In this document: in pieces, positions 24,958-33,656 of the stretch
How the letters are laid out: each line of letters begins with the position of its first letter
Position numbering within the stretch: position 1 is the first letter of the stretch
Source of the DNA: Sphingobacterium lactis
GTDB taxonomy: Bacteria; Bacteroidota; Bacteroidia; Sphingobacteriales; Sphingobacteriaceae
Direction of reading: 5' to 3'
DNA: 64,000 nt
Assembly: GCF_011046555.1 (NCBI RefSeq)
Contig: NZ_CP049246.1
Coordinates: forward strand, 1,302,001-1,366,000
Notes under the pieces: generated by a model
The model's input: only the letters and a program-made list of their open reading frames with translations
Databases searched by the model: none
Told to the model about the DNA's origin: nothing
Program-made: the position numbers and the translations under genes

Positions 24958-27267
24958 TTATTCTGCACGTAAGATTTTAGCGGCTTCCACCATGGATTCC
25001 AAAGCTGCCTTTGTTTCTGGCCAAGCACGAGTCTTCAAACCACAGTCTGGGTTCACCCATAGCTGCTCTGCAGGAACTACGGCTTTTGCTTTGCGCAATA
25101 GGTTCACCATCTCTTCGGTGCTAGGCACACGAGGGGAGTGGATGTCATATACACCAGGACCGATATCGTTCGGGTATTTAAAGTCTGCGAAAGCATCCAA
25201 TAATTCCATTTGTGAACGAGAAGTCTCGATCGTGATTACGTCAGCATCCATTGCAGCGATATCTTGAATGATATCGTTGAATTCCGAGTAACACATGTGT
25301 GTGTGGATCTGCGTATCATCTTCCACATTGGAGGAAGAAACACGGAATGAACGAACCGCCCAATCCAAGTATGCCTGTTGGTCAGCTTTACGCAATGGAA
25401 GACCCTCACGGATTGCTGGCTCATCGATTTGGATGATCTTGATTCCTGCTTTTTCCAACGCTTGAACTTCATCCAAGATCGCCAAAGCGATTTGGTAAGT
25501 CGTTGTGGAACGTGGTTGGTCGTTACGTACGAATGACCATTGCAAGATTGTCACAGGACCAGTTAACATTCCTTTTACAGGACGGTTTGTCAAGGACTGT
25601 GCATATGCAGACCAACGTACGGTCATGTCTTCTGGACGGTAAACATCACCGAAGATAATCGGAGGTTTTACACAACGGGAACCGTAGGACTGTACCCAAC
25701 CGTTCTGCGTAAAGGCATAACCAGCCAATTGCTCACCGAAATATTCTACCATGTCGTTACGCTCGAATTCACCGTGTACCAATACATCGATGTCCAATTC
25801 TTCCTGTAGACGGATGGTTCTTTCTGTTTCTTCAGCGATTTCCTTATCGTATTGTTCCTGAGTGATCGCACCTTTTTTCAAGTCTGCTCTCCATTTACGA
25901 ACGTCTTTTGTTTGCGGGAATGAACCGATTGTTGTTGTCGCAAATCCAGGAAGGTTAAATTTCGCCTGTTGTGCTTCTTTACGTGCATTGAACGTAGAAG
26001 TACGTTTAGCGTCTTCATCCGTGATGTTGCTCACGCGGTTTTTCACTTCCGGTTTGTGGATCAATGGAGAAGTACGACGGCTTTCTGCAGCTTCTTTGTT
26101 CGCTTCGAAACGTTTTTGCGTTTCCGCATCAACATCACCTTCTGCCAATACAGCAAGGTCACGAACTTCCGCTAATTTCTGCTTCGCAAATGCCAACCAG
26201 TTTTTCACTTCCGCAGGAAGGGACTCTTCGTTGTTCTCATTGTCCAAATCGAAAGGAACGTGCAATAGGGAAGAAGATGGAGCGATCCATACACGGTCTT
26301 TACCTAATGCATCTACTGCTTGTTTGATTTTCTTCAATGAATTTTCGTAATCATTTTTCCAAATGTTACGGCCTTCAACTACCCCTAAGGAAAGGGTTAG
26401 GTTGGCAGGAACTTTCGCCAATATGGTGTCGAGTTGGTTTTCACCACGGACAAGGTCCAAGTGAAGTGCATGCACAGGAAGATTCACAGCGATATCCTCA
26501 TTGTCGCGCAATGCCTCGAAGTAAGTTGCAACGATTAATTTGATGCCTTTTGCTGCAGCAGCTAATTTTTCGAATACTTCAGGGTATAAAGCTTTCGTAG
26601 CATCATCGATATCCAATGCCAAGAAAGGCTCATCGATCTGCACATATTTTGCGCCAGCATCAGCAAGCTTGCCCAAGATCTCTTCGTAAACCGGTAATAG
26701 TTTGTCGATAAGATCGATACGGTTGAAGCCAGCTTCTTTTTCCTTACCCAACAAAAGGTAAGTGATCGGGCCGATCAAAACAGGTTTTGTCTCGATACCC
26801 AATTTTTTTGCTTCGTTGTATTCGTTCAAGAATTTCTCGGAAGTCAATTTGAATTCCTGATCCTTCACGAATTCAGGAACGATATAGTGGTAGTTCGTAT
26901 CAAACCACTTGGTCATTTCCATCGCTGTCACATCGACACCGCCTTCTTGGAAACCACGAGCCATCGCAAAGTACAGATCCAAGTTGTACTGACGGTCGAT
27001 TTTGTTCAATAGGGAATTGTAACGCGCAGGGATAGCGCCTACAGTTAATGATAAGTCAAGAACTTGGTCATAGAAAGAAAAATCGTTGGAAGGGATTAAT
27101 TCGATGCCGTTCTCTTTTTGAGTGTTCCAATTGCTTTCACGGATTTTAAGTCCTGCTTGCAATAATTCTTCCGCGCTGATCTTTTTCGCCCAGTAAGCCT
27201 CATTAGCTTTTTTCAATTCACGGAAGGCGCCCACACGTGGGTAACCTAAATTGTTTGTTAATAGCAT
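24958..27267 (-). CDS. metE: Cobalamin-independent methionine synthase
   Basis: Transfers the methyl group of 5-methyltetrahydrofolate (polyglutamate) to homocysteine. The 769 residues have the double-barrel layout: N-terminal half beginning [22 protein letters not shown] and C-terminal catalytic half from about 430 ([19 protein letters not shown]). Zinc/homocysteine-site motifs are in HTHMCYSEF near 645 and the late [11 protein letters not shown] near 737-747, giving the His and Cys ligands. [15 protein letters not shown] is the conserved substrate loop. A SAM-I riboswitch precedes the gene, so expression should fall when SAM is plentiful. With ahcY it closes the homocysteine cycle. Confidence 0.98.
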   Translation of the reverse strand: MLLTNNLGYPRVGAFRELKKANEAYWAKKISAEELLQAGLKIRESNWNTQKENGIELIPSNDFSFYDQVLDLSLTVGAIPARYNSLLNKIDRQYNLDLYFAMARGFQEGGVDVTAMEMTKWFDTNYHYIVPEFVKDQEFKLTSEKFLNEYNEAKKLGIETKPVLIGPITYLLLGKEKEAGFNRIDLIDKLLPVYEEILGKLADAGAKYVQIDEPFLALDIDDATKALYPEVFEKLAAAAKGIKLIVATYFEALRDNEDIAVNLPVHALHLDLVRGENQLDTILAKVPANLTLSLGVVEGRNIWKNDYENSLKKIKQAVDALGKDRVWIAPSSSLLHVPFDLDNENNEESLPAEVKNWLAFAKQKLAEVRDLAVLAEGDVDAETQKRFEANKEAAESRRTSPLIHKPEVKNRVSNITDEDAKRTSTFNARKEAQQAKFNLPGFATTTIGSFPQTKDVRKWRADLKKGAITQEQYDKEIAEETERTIRLQEELDIDVLVHGEFERNDMVEYFGEQLAGYAFTQNGWVQSYGSRCVKPPIIFGDVYRPEDMTVRWSAYAQSLTNRPVKGMLTGPVTILQWSFVRNDQPRSTTTYQIALAILDEVQALEKAGIKIIQIDEPAIREGLPLRKADQQAYLDWAVRSFRVSSSNVEDDTQIHTHMCYSEFNDIIQDIAAMDADVITIETSRSQMELLDAFADFKYPNDIGPGVYDIHSPRVPSTEEMVNLLRKAKAVVPAEQLWVNPDCGLKTRAWPETKAALESMVEAAKILRAE

Positions 27268-27340
27268 ATAGTTCTACTAAATTAAATGTTCAATATGTCT
27301 TTTTTGCTAAGAGAAGGCTACTAAGGACTCATGTAACCAG

Positions 27341-27435
27341 CTTATCGTTCCTTTATCAGGTAGAATGTAGCACCTTGTCAAGTGACAGGTTGCTAAGGCT
27401 TCATTGGGTCTAGTCCCTCTGCCTTTCTCTATAAG
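27341..27435 (-). ncRNA. SAM-I (S-box) riboswitch upstream of metE
   Basis: Read leftward the ~95-nt element has the hallmark pieces in order: closing stem CTTAT, AGAGGGACTAGACCCAATG, AAGCCTTAGCAACC, the second hairpin CTGTCACTTGACAAGGTGCTA, ATTCTACCTGATAAAGG, and the returning stem ATAAG. These fit the S-box consensus (AGAGGGA, GAAGCCnnnCAACC, GGTGCTAA). It lies about 75 nt before the metE ATG. No strong U-run hairpin follows, so control may act on translation or on a weak terminator. Confidence 0.92.
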
Positions 27436-27475
27436 CGGTGGCTAAGTTAGGGAGAAGATTTTATATATGCAAATT

Positions 27476-27836
27476 AGATTTGAGATGTGAGATATGAGAT
27501 GTGAGATAGAAAGGGTCCTTTAGATTTGAGATGCTAGATTTGAGATATGTGATAGGAAGGTTGTAGATATGTTTTTTATGATTTTTTAAAGTTTTGCGAA
27601 TTAAAATTTAAAAAAAATAAATGGGTAACGGAAATTTCCGTTACCCATATAAATATCTCAACTCTTATATCTCAGATCTGGCCACCACATATCACCCTCA
27701 CTGTCACATATCTCATATCTCAAATCTCTCATCTATCTCTCGTATCGGGCCACCACATATCACCCTCACTGTCTCAAATCTCACATCTCAAATCTAACAT
27801 CTAACTCTCATATCTCACATCTCAAATCTCATATCT
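27476..27836. repeat. Degenerate TGAGATnT word repeats flanking a hairpin
   Basis: On the + strand 27476-27560 is made of words such as agatttgagatgtgagatatgagat; 27655-27836 is made of the complementary words (atctcatatctcaaatctcacatctc). The two blocks form a loose inverted repeat. Within the right block the 30-nt phrase around ggccaccacatatcaccctcactgtc occurs twice (27679 and 27748). No coding. Confidence 0.8.
27614..27652 (-). terminator. Palindromic terminator downstream of the two-component operon
   Basis: Perfect palindrome atgggtaacggaaa/tttccgttacccat at 27621-27648 with A/T tracts on both sides; on the leftward strand it is followed by TTTATTTTTTT. It lies over 200 nt past the regulator stop. 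Confidence 0.7.
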
Positions 27837-27861
27837 GGCCACCACATTACATGTGGTGGCC
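27837..27861. repeat. ggccaccacat hairpin at the end of the response-regulator gene
   Basis: 11-bp perfect stem ggccaccacat/atgtggtggcc with loop tac, 3 nt from the regulator stop. The same ggccaccacat word recurs at 27679 and 27748 without its partner. No U-run follows. Confidence 0.75.
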
Positions 27862-27864
27862 AAA

Positions 27865-28554
27865 CTAGCTGACCAACAACTTATATCCCTTGCCATGTAC
27901 ATTGACGATTTCCACGTTGGGATCTTCCTTCAGGTATTTTCTCAATTTGCTGAGGAATACGTCCATACTGCGGCCGGTGAAGTAGTTGTCGTCGTGCCAG
28001 ATTTTGATCAGGGCTTCCTCACGTGTCAGGACATCGTTTTTCTTGAGGCATAGCAGGCGCAACAGCTCGGCTTCCTTCGTGGAGAGCTTTTGCTGCTGTC
28101 CTTTGTAGGAAATGATCTGGCTGGTGTAGTCAAAGAAGTAGTCGCCGATTTCAAATTTGTCGGACACTTCTTCCTCCTTGTCCTTGGCCGCTCTTTTCAG
28201 GAGTGCGTTAATGCGGAGCAGGAGTTCTTCCACGCGGAAAGGCTTGGTGATGTAATCATCGCCACCCAGCTCGAAAGCCTGCGTTTTATCTTCCATCATG
28301 CCCTTTGCGGTAGCATAGATGATGGGGATGGTCTGATTGATCTTCCGGATGTCCTTACCCAGGGAGAAACCATCCTTTTTGGGCATCATGATATCCAGGA
28401 TGCACAAATCGAATTCATCCTTGCGGAATGCATCCATTGCTTCTTGACCATCGACACAAAGTACGACGTCAAATTTCCCTTTCAGCTCCAGGTAATCCTT
28501 TAACAATTCGCCTAGGTTCGGGTCGTCTTCCGCTAATAATATCTTTTGATTCAT
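27865..28554 (-). CDS. OmpR-family response regulator
   Basis: DNA-binding regulator of 229 residues, partner of the kinase encoded just upstream. The receiver domain (1-120) has the acidic pair in LLAEDDPNL, the phosphoacceptor in CILDIMMPKKDG (about Asp53), the conserved threonine in IIYATAKG and lysine in DYITKPF. The C-terminal winged helix (about 130-229) is OmpR type: LSTKEAELLRLLCLKKNDVLTREEAL then the recognition part FTGRSMDVFLSKLRKYL. It begins 21 nt after the kinase stop. It resembles RprY-like regulators of Bacteroidota; the regulon cannot be inferred. Confidence 0.94.
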   Translation of the reverse strand: MNQKILLAEDDPNLGELLKDYLELKGKFDVVLCVDGQEAMDAFRKDEFDLCILDIMMPKKDGFSLGKDIRKINQTIPIIYATAKGMMEDKTQAFELGGDDYITKPFRVEELLLRINALLKRAAKDKEEEVSDKFEIGDYFFDYTSQIISYKGQQQKLSTKEAELLRLLCLKKNDVLTREEALIKIWHDDNYFTGRSMDVFLSKLRKYLKEDPNVEIVNVHGKGYKLLVS

Positions 28555-28575
28555 ATGTGTCCTTTATAATAATGA

Positions 28576-30450
28576 TTATGCAACTTCCTTTGATGCATTC
28601 TTCAAAGGTAAAGTTACTTCAAATTGTGTGCCTTTATCTTTTTCGCTCTTTACGGTAATCTTGCCGTTGAGGCGTCTAATAATATCGTTGACATAACTTA
28701 ATCCCAGTCCGAAACCCTTTACATTGTGGATGTTTCCCGTCGGGATGCGGTAGAATTGGTCGAAAATCTTCTCCGCCTGATCCTTAGTCATGCCCATGCC
28801 CTTGTCGGCCACGGAGATGACGATCTGGTTCCCCCGATTAAATGTACGGAAAGTAATTTCGGGTTTATCCTTGGCGTACTTAATGGCGTTGTCCACCAGA
28901 TTGAACATGACGTTGGAGAGGTGGAGTTCGTCGCCGATCACCAGGTCATTGGTCGCCTCCAAGTTAACATTCAGGATACCATCCGCCTTCTCCAATTGCA
29001 GGCGCATACTTTCCAGTACAGCGTGCGCAATGGTATTGATATGGACGTTCACCCGTTCGATCTTGAGGTTTTCCTTTTCGAGGCGGGCAATATTCAAAAC
29101 GCGCTCGATATGGGAGCCTAGGCGCACGTTCTCATCATAGATGATATTTGCCAATTTGCTGACGCGCTTGCCGTCGGCTGATATTTCCGGATCCTTTAGG
29201 GATTCGCTGGCGATCATGATGGTGGCCACTGGTGTTTTGAACTCGTGGGTCATGTTGTTGATGAAGTCGGTCTTCATCTCCGAGATTTTTTTCTGCTTAA
29301 AGATAATGCTCAGGGTATAGGCAAAACATCCGATCAATAGCGCCAATAGTGCTAGGATGGTCGGGAACAGCCAATAGCCCATGGTTTCCGCAATGATTCC
29401 CCCTTTGTTGGGAAAATAGATGCTCAGCTCACCGGGGGATTGGCCTTGGTCACCCTGGAAAAGTCGTGCCGTATAGAGCGTCGGGTTCTTTACTTCTTTG
29501 AGATCCTCCTCGCCAAATTGATAGACTCCCTGGAATACCGCAGGGCTGCTCTTTGAATCTTTGATCTCCATCACGAAGGATGAGTTGACACCGCGTTCGT
29601 TAAGTTCCTTGGCGAGCAGTTTCAGGGAGTAGGGACCATTGATCCGTTCGGCCAGTGGGCGTTTCGCCAATTCCATTCCACGTGCAACATCAGCAACAAC
29701 GGAGCTCTTTTTGCCACCGAGGATAGCGATGCTGTCAAATAGGGTATGGGCTCCACCAAGTTTCTGGGTCCGCAATTTCTGGAGCTTTCCTTCCAACTCC
29801 GTAGCTTTGGACAGGATGCGTTTATTGACTTCCGGCGGTAGGGTACTGATCTTAAAATCAGCGGCCACCACGGAGTTGACCGGGAATATCGGAATCAGGA
29901 AACGGGTACTGTCGTCTTTTGCCGGAACCGGCTTAAGCGCACGGGTGGCTTCAATATTGGTAAATTCCGCAATGGTATTGTCCGGCGTGAATTCCTGCTG
30001 CAGGGTCACACGGACCAAGTGCCGATATTCTTTCCGACGGATGTACGTTTCGAAAAATTCATTGTTGATCTCCACGGCAGGAAACTGCTGATTCAGCTGC
30101 GTCCGCAGGGAGTTGAAATTCTGGGTGTGCAGAAAGGCCAAGCGTTGTAGGATCTTGATGCTGTCCTGGTATTGCAGCTGTAGCGCCAGTAATTTCTCGT
30201 TCTTCTGCAGGCGCTCTTGGTCTGCCCGAAATTTCTTCTGGTTTTCACGCTCCTGCTGCCGAGCGAAATCATAGATCTCCTTGCGTTCGATCTTGTTCGC
30301 AACAGCAGAAAGGGAAGCCTTGACTTCTTCATCAAAAAGTTTGGATTCCTTATGGAAGGATTCGCGCACGAAATAATATTGCATCGCCATTACGCCGATC
30401 AACGCAATGGACATCAACCCAATAATTAATGCAATACTTCTTTTCTTCAT
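28576..30450 (-). CDS. Membrane sensor histidine kinase
   Basis: 624 residues: first membrane helix near 7-29 (IALIIGLMSIALIGVMAMQYYF), a large periplasmic sensor part of about 330 residues beginning with a coiled coil-like stretch (RQQERENQKKFRADQERLQK), second helix near 361-384 (LFPTILALLALLIGCFAYTL), then HisKA with MTHEFKTPVATIMIA (phospho-His about 403) and HATPase_c with the N box MFNLVDNAIKYAKD and G boxes ADKGMGM and GFGLGLSYV. It is the first gene of the two-gene operon with the response regulator. The sensed signal is unknown. Confidence 0.94.
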   Translation of the reverse strand: MKKRSIALIIGLMSIALIGVMAMQYYFVRESFHKESKLFDEEVKASLSAVANKIERKEIYDFARQQERENQKKFRADQERLQKNEKLLALQLQYQDSIKILQRLAFLHTQNFNSLRTQLNQQFPAVEINNEFFETYIRRKEYRHLVRVTLQQEFTPDNTIAEFTNIEATRALKPVPAKDDSTRFLIPIFPVNSVVAADFKISTLPPEVNKRILSKATELEGKLQKLRTQKLGGAHTLFDSIAILGGKKSSVVADVARGMELAKRPLAERINGPYSLKLLAKELNERGVNSSFVMEIKDSKSSPAVFQGVYQFGEEDLKEVKNPTLYTARLFQGDQGQSPGELSIYFPNKGGIIAETMGYWLFPTILALLALLIGCFAYTLSIIFKQKKISEMKTDFINNMTHEFKTPVATIMIASESLKDPEISADGKRVSKLANIIYDENVRLGSHIERVLNIARLEKENLKIERVNVHINTIAHAVLESMRLQLEKADGILNVNLEATNDLVIGDELHLSNVMFNLVDNAIKYAKDKPEITFRTFNRGNQIVISVADKGMGMTKDQAEKIFDQFYRIPTGNIHNVKGFGLGLSYVNDIIRRLNGKITVKSEKDKGTQFEVTLPLKNASKEVA

Positions 30451-30456
30451 TTGTTA

Positions 30457-30464
30457 CAAAAGTA
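30457..30464 (-). promoter_or_regulatory. Histidine kinase operon promoter, -7 element
   Basis: TACTTTTG on the minus strand, full TAnnTTTG match, 6 nt before the kinase ATG at 30450. No TTTG at -33. The very short distance again suggests a nearly leaderless transcript. Confidence 0.45.
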
Positions 30465-30578
30465 ATAAGGTGATTTTGCTAATTTTCTCATTTAACACAA
30501 TTTAACAGCGCATTTAAGCGGATTTTCTGAAATTTAAATTGTTAATCGTAATTTAAATGTGAATTAAAATAGCTGATT

Positions 30579-30995
30579 ATGAAAGTATTCTCCCTGCTCG
30601 TACTATTGATGATGGTTTGGTGTTTTTCTTCATCTGCTCAAAATAAAGAAAAAAAATCAGAAAAGGAATCGACCAAAGCTGCAAAGACCCCAGCGCTGCG
30701 GGATAGCAGTATCTTTCCGAATTATAAAGATTCCCTGGTGATCGATATTGTTCCGCAGAAGCGGAAGGATGTTCCCTTTCCGAACATCACAGGTAAGAAC
30801 CAAGATGATGGTTCCATTGCCATCCCGAATGCCGGAAAGAAACCGCTTCTCCAAGGTCAGGATGACAGTGTAATCCTCCGGAAAGACCTGCCTGGAGATA
30901 AGTCGGTTCCGATGAAAGGAACAGAACGGTTGGACCGTAAACAACGCGGGAATGCAATCGATACTCTAAAGACGGAAAAGATTATCAAGAAATAG
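30579..30995 (+). CDS. Secreted basic protein of unknown function
   Basis: Not recognised. The 138 residues begin with a signal peptide (MKVFSLLVLLMMVWCFSSSA, mature end QNKEKK). The mature part is strongly charged, lysine- and aspartate-rich and low in hydrophobic residues (many K, D, P, N), so it is probably extended or only partly folded in the periplasm. Recurrent phrases such as IPNAGKKPLLQGQDDS and KDLPGDKSVPMKG carry no motif I know. It is read divergently from the histidine kinase and ends at a strong shared terminator. Confidence 0.7.
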   Translation: MKVFSLLVLLMMVWCFSSSAQNKEKKSEKESTKAAKTPALRDSSIFPNYKDSLVIDIVPQKRKDVPFPNITGKNQDDGSIAIPNAGKKPLLQGQDDSVILRKDLPGDKSVPMKGTERLDRKQRGNAIDTLKTEKIIKK

Positions 30996-31023
30996 GTCTC
31001 CCTAGGGGATTAAAAACATAGAA

Positions 31024-31060
31024 AAAGCCGCCAGTGGATAATTCCATTGGCGGCTTTTTT
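31024..31060. terminator. Bidirectional terminator between the secreted protein gene and pyk
   Basis: Arms aaagccgccagtgg/ccattggcggcttt (one G-T pair) with a 7-nt loop, flanked by A-run and T-run. Confidence 0.92.
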
Positions 31061-31082
31061 ATGCGTTTTCCGTTTTTCAGGG

Positions 31083-32516
31083 TTATTTCACTTCTGAAAC
31101 GCGAATCGTATTTGTTCTACCTTTTTCGTGTAGCGGCGTTGATGACGTGTTGATCACGATCTGGCCAGGCTCTACCAAGTGGTTTTCACGAAGGAGTTTA
31201 TTCACATCCTGGATCGTACCATCCGTACTTTCGTATTTCTCGTACATGAAAGCTTGTGCTCCCCATACCAGACTCAATGTACGCAATAACGTCTTGTTTC
31301 CTGTGAAGACATAGATGTCTGCATCCGGGCGGTAACTCGCAATCTCCATCGCTGTATAGCCAGAAGAAGTCATGACCGCGATTGCTGACGCATTTGTTTT
31401 CTCAGCAAGGAAAATGGATGAGCTACAGATGGCATCAGGGATACGGGTAACCGCTACAGTTCCTAATGTTTGTTTTTCGCTATAGTAAGGATATGAAGTA
31501 GCCTCCACATGGGTGATTACTTTCGCCATGGTCTCGATAACGATTTCCGGGAATTCACCAACGGAAGTTTCACCGCTCAACATTACGGCATCCGCACCAT
31601 CGATAACAGAGTTCGCGACGTCATTTACCTCTGCACGCGTAGGGCGTGGCGTAGTGATCATACTCTCCAACATTTGAGTAGCAATGATTACCGGCTTGGA
31701 CAGGTCACGACATTTCTGTGCAATAATTTTCTGCAATCCTGGAACCTCTTCCATCGGAAGTTCAACGCCCAGGTCACCACGTGCCACCATGATGGCGTCC
31801 GTTGCTTCGATGATCGCATCGATATTCTCAATAGCTTCCGGTTTCTCGATCTTCGCGATTACGCGCGCATGTGAACCTTTTTCTTTGATGATCTCCTTAC
31901 ATTGGTGGATATCCTCTGCAGAACGCACGAATGACATCGCGATCCAATCAGCACCGTGATCCAAAGCGAAGTTCAGGTTGTCCAAATCCTCTTCGGTCAG
32001 GGATGGGATGGATACCTTGGTGTTCGGCAAGTTGACCCCTTTTCTGGATGTAAGGATACCGCCGTGCACAACCTCACACTTCACCGTGTCCTTATGGTTG
32101 GTTGAAAGGACACGAAGTTGAAGCTTACCGTCATCCAATAGGATGATCTCGCCTTCCTTCACATCGTTCGGGAAGTTTTCGTACGTGATATAGATCTGTT
32201 TCTCGTCACCGATCAATTCGTGTGTCGTGATTTCCAGTTCGCTGCCATTCACCAGGATGGCACCGCCTTCTTTCACTTTACCGATACGGATTTTTGGGCC
32301 CTGTAAATCGGCAAGGATACCAACATTGAAAGGGTGTTCTGCGTTAATTTCATTGATTGTGTTGATCACTTTCAGGTGATCTTCCTGAGAACCGTGTGAA
32401 AAGTTAAGGCGACAAACGTCTACACCTTTAGCAATCATACGGGTTAAAACATCTTTTTTTGAAGAAGCCGGACCTAATGTGGCTACGATTTTGGTCCGCT
32501 TTTTTAATTTATCCAT
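31083..32516 (-). CDS. pyk: Pyruvate kinase
   Basis: Last step of glycolysis, PEP plus ADP to pyruvate plus ATP. Motifs: KIVATLGPASS near the N terminus, CRLNFSHGS near 35-43, the metal/substrate segment RVIAKIEKPEAIENIDAI near 218-235 with the catalytic Lys, and MVARGDLGVELP near 243-254. MLSGETSVGEFP follows. 477 residues, typical. The small B domain (about 70-170) and the C-terminal regulatory domain are both present. Its product feeds the pyruvate dehydrogenase encoded at 37.6-40.3 kb. Confidence 0.98.
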   Translation of the reverse strand: MDKLKKRTKIVATLGPASSKKDVLTRMIAKGVDVCRLNFSHGSQEDHLKVINTINEINAEHPFNVGILADLQGPKIRIGKVKEGGAILVNGSELEITTHELIGDEKQIYITYENFPNDVKEGEIILLDDGKLQLRVLSTNHKDTVKCEVVHGGILTSRKGVNLPNTKVSIPSLTEEDLDNLNFALDHGADWIAMSFVRSAEDIHQCKEIIKEKGSHARVIAKIEKPEAIENIDAIIEATDAIMVARGDLGVELPMEEVPGLQKIIAQKCRDLSKPVIIATQMLESMITTPRPTRAEVNDVANSVIDGADAVMLSGETSVGEFPEIVIETMAKVITHVEATSYPYYSEKQTLGTVAVTRIPDAICSSSIFLAEKTNASAIAVMTSSGYTAMEIASYRPDADIYVFTGNKTLLRTLSLVWGAQAFMYEKYESTDGTIQDVNKLLRENHLVEPGQIVINTSSTPLHEKGRTNTIRVSEVK

Positions 32517-32625
32517 TTAAATTAGTTTTAAATTTATATTCTATTTTATCAAGTTTTGCTTTTCTTTCCTCTTGAAAAGCACAGTTTAGGTTTATGTGTA
32601 TAAGTTACACTATCTTAATAATCCG

Positions 32626-33126
32626 CTAAAATATCAGATTTTCTTTAGATTTCAATATTGTTGGATCTATTTCTTTTACAAGGAGGACCTCAGGAATTGC
32701 TTTTATGTTTTCCAAAAGTGCGTCCAGGTCTTCCTGATCGATGAAATGTTTGACCATCAGGAAGTAATCAAAACTTAAGATTTCGGGTATCAACGCTGCC
32801 CCTTCAATGGATCTATTGCTGAGGAGGTAGAATTCGAATTCGAAAGTTTGGTTATGATAGCGGAAGATATTGTAATGGTGCTGAACGGTCGGCTTGTTCT
32901 TTTTTGTCTCGTAGATGATGTGGTAATCGAGTTCATCTTTGGGTTTTTCCTTTTCGTGACCGTTATGGTCGAGGTAATCTTCCTTTCCGTAGACAAATTG
33001 GAGGCCGGTATGTTTGTTGATGAAATGACAGAGCCTATAGTCTCTCAGGACAGAGCTGATCCCTATGAGCACAAAATCCAATTCGAGGTCAAAGTCAGTT
33101 TCAAGTTTAAAAGTTATTTTGCTCAA
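32626..33126 (-). CDS. IPExxxVDY family protein
   Basis: 166-residue protein of a family found in Bacteroidota and named after its signature; here it reads IPEILSFDYF near 114-123. Function unknown. The frame has no ATG in the right place: the family-like start MSKITFKLE corresponds to a TTG at 33126, preceded by a TAATTTTG promoter element 22 nt upstream. Other features are a conserved FVLIGISSVLRDYRLCHFIN stretch near 19-38. It lies between pyk and acpP. Confidence 0.8.
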   Translation of the reverse strand: MSKITFKLETDFDLELDFVLIGISSVLRDYRLCHFINKHTGLQFVYGKEDYLDHNGHEKEKPKDELDYHIIYETKKNKPTVQHHYNIFRYHNQTFEFEFYLLSNRSIEGAALIPEILSFDYFLMVKHFIDQEDLDALLENIKAIPEVLLVKEIDPTILKSKENLIF

Positions 33127-33148
33127 GTCTGTAGCGTTTGATGAATTA

Positions 33149-33156
33149 CAAAATTA
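33149..33156 (-). promoter_or_regulatory. Promoter -7 element for the IPExxxVDY gene
   Basis: TAATTTTG on the minus strand, full TAnnTTTG match; supports the TTG start at 33126 by placing the transcript start just before it. Confidence 0.5.
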
Positions 33157-33327
33157 CGTTTTTATGGGATTTAACCTTAGTATTTACGTAAAAATAACAT
33201 TAATTATGCATTAAGTTTGTAAAACTTTATTTGTTTTAGTATTATTGAATAAAGGTAAATAATGAGGTGTTGAAAAACATTATTAATGAATGCTTTGTTC
33301 TTTATTTGAATCCAAAAGTCAAAAAGA

Positions 33328-33359
33328 TTTGATAATTGGGAATATTTATTTTTTCTTTG
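33328..33359 (+). promoter_or_regulatory. Probable acpP-fabF promoter
   Basis: TTTG (33328-33331), 20-nt spacer, TTTCTTTG (33352-33359), one base off TAnnTTTG, 33 nt before the acpP ATG. Confidence 0.5.
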
Positions 33360-33392
33360 CACAGATTTATTAAACAATTAAACTAGAAAATC

Positions 33393-33629
33393 ATGTCAGA
33401 TATCGCATCAAGAGTAAAAGCAATTATCGTAGAAAAGTTAGGTGTAGACGAAAATGAAGTAACACCAGAAGCTTCTTTCACGAATGATTTAGGTGCAGAC
33501 TCACTTGATACAGTTGAGTTGATCATGGAATTCGAAAAAGAATTCAACGTTGCAATTCCTGATGACCAAGCTGAAAACATCAGTACTGTAGGTCAAGCAA
33601 TCGCTTACTTAGAAAAAAACGTTAACTAA
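33393..33629 (+). CDS. acpP: Acyl carrier protein
   Basis: Carries growing fatty acyl chains on a phosphopantetheine arm. The attachment motif is [13 protein letters not shown] with Ser37; the 78 residues are acidic and fit the four-helix ACP fold. It is followed 27 nt later by fabF, the usual arrangement. The octanoyl form is also the source for lipoate synthesis by LipA. Confidence 0.98.
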   Translation: MSDIASRVKAIIVEKLGVDENEVTPEASFTNDLGADSLDTVELIMEFEKEFNVAIPDDQAENISTVGQAIAYLEKNVN

Positions 33630-33656
33630 CTAATTTTATTAGGCCAAACATCATAA

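Noticed and set aside
27476..27836. CRISPR or simple microsatellite
   Set aside because: Words are variable and contiguous, without spacers, and change phase often; neither a CRISPR nor a perfect tandem repeat.
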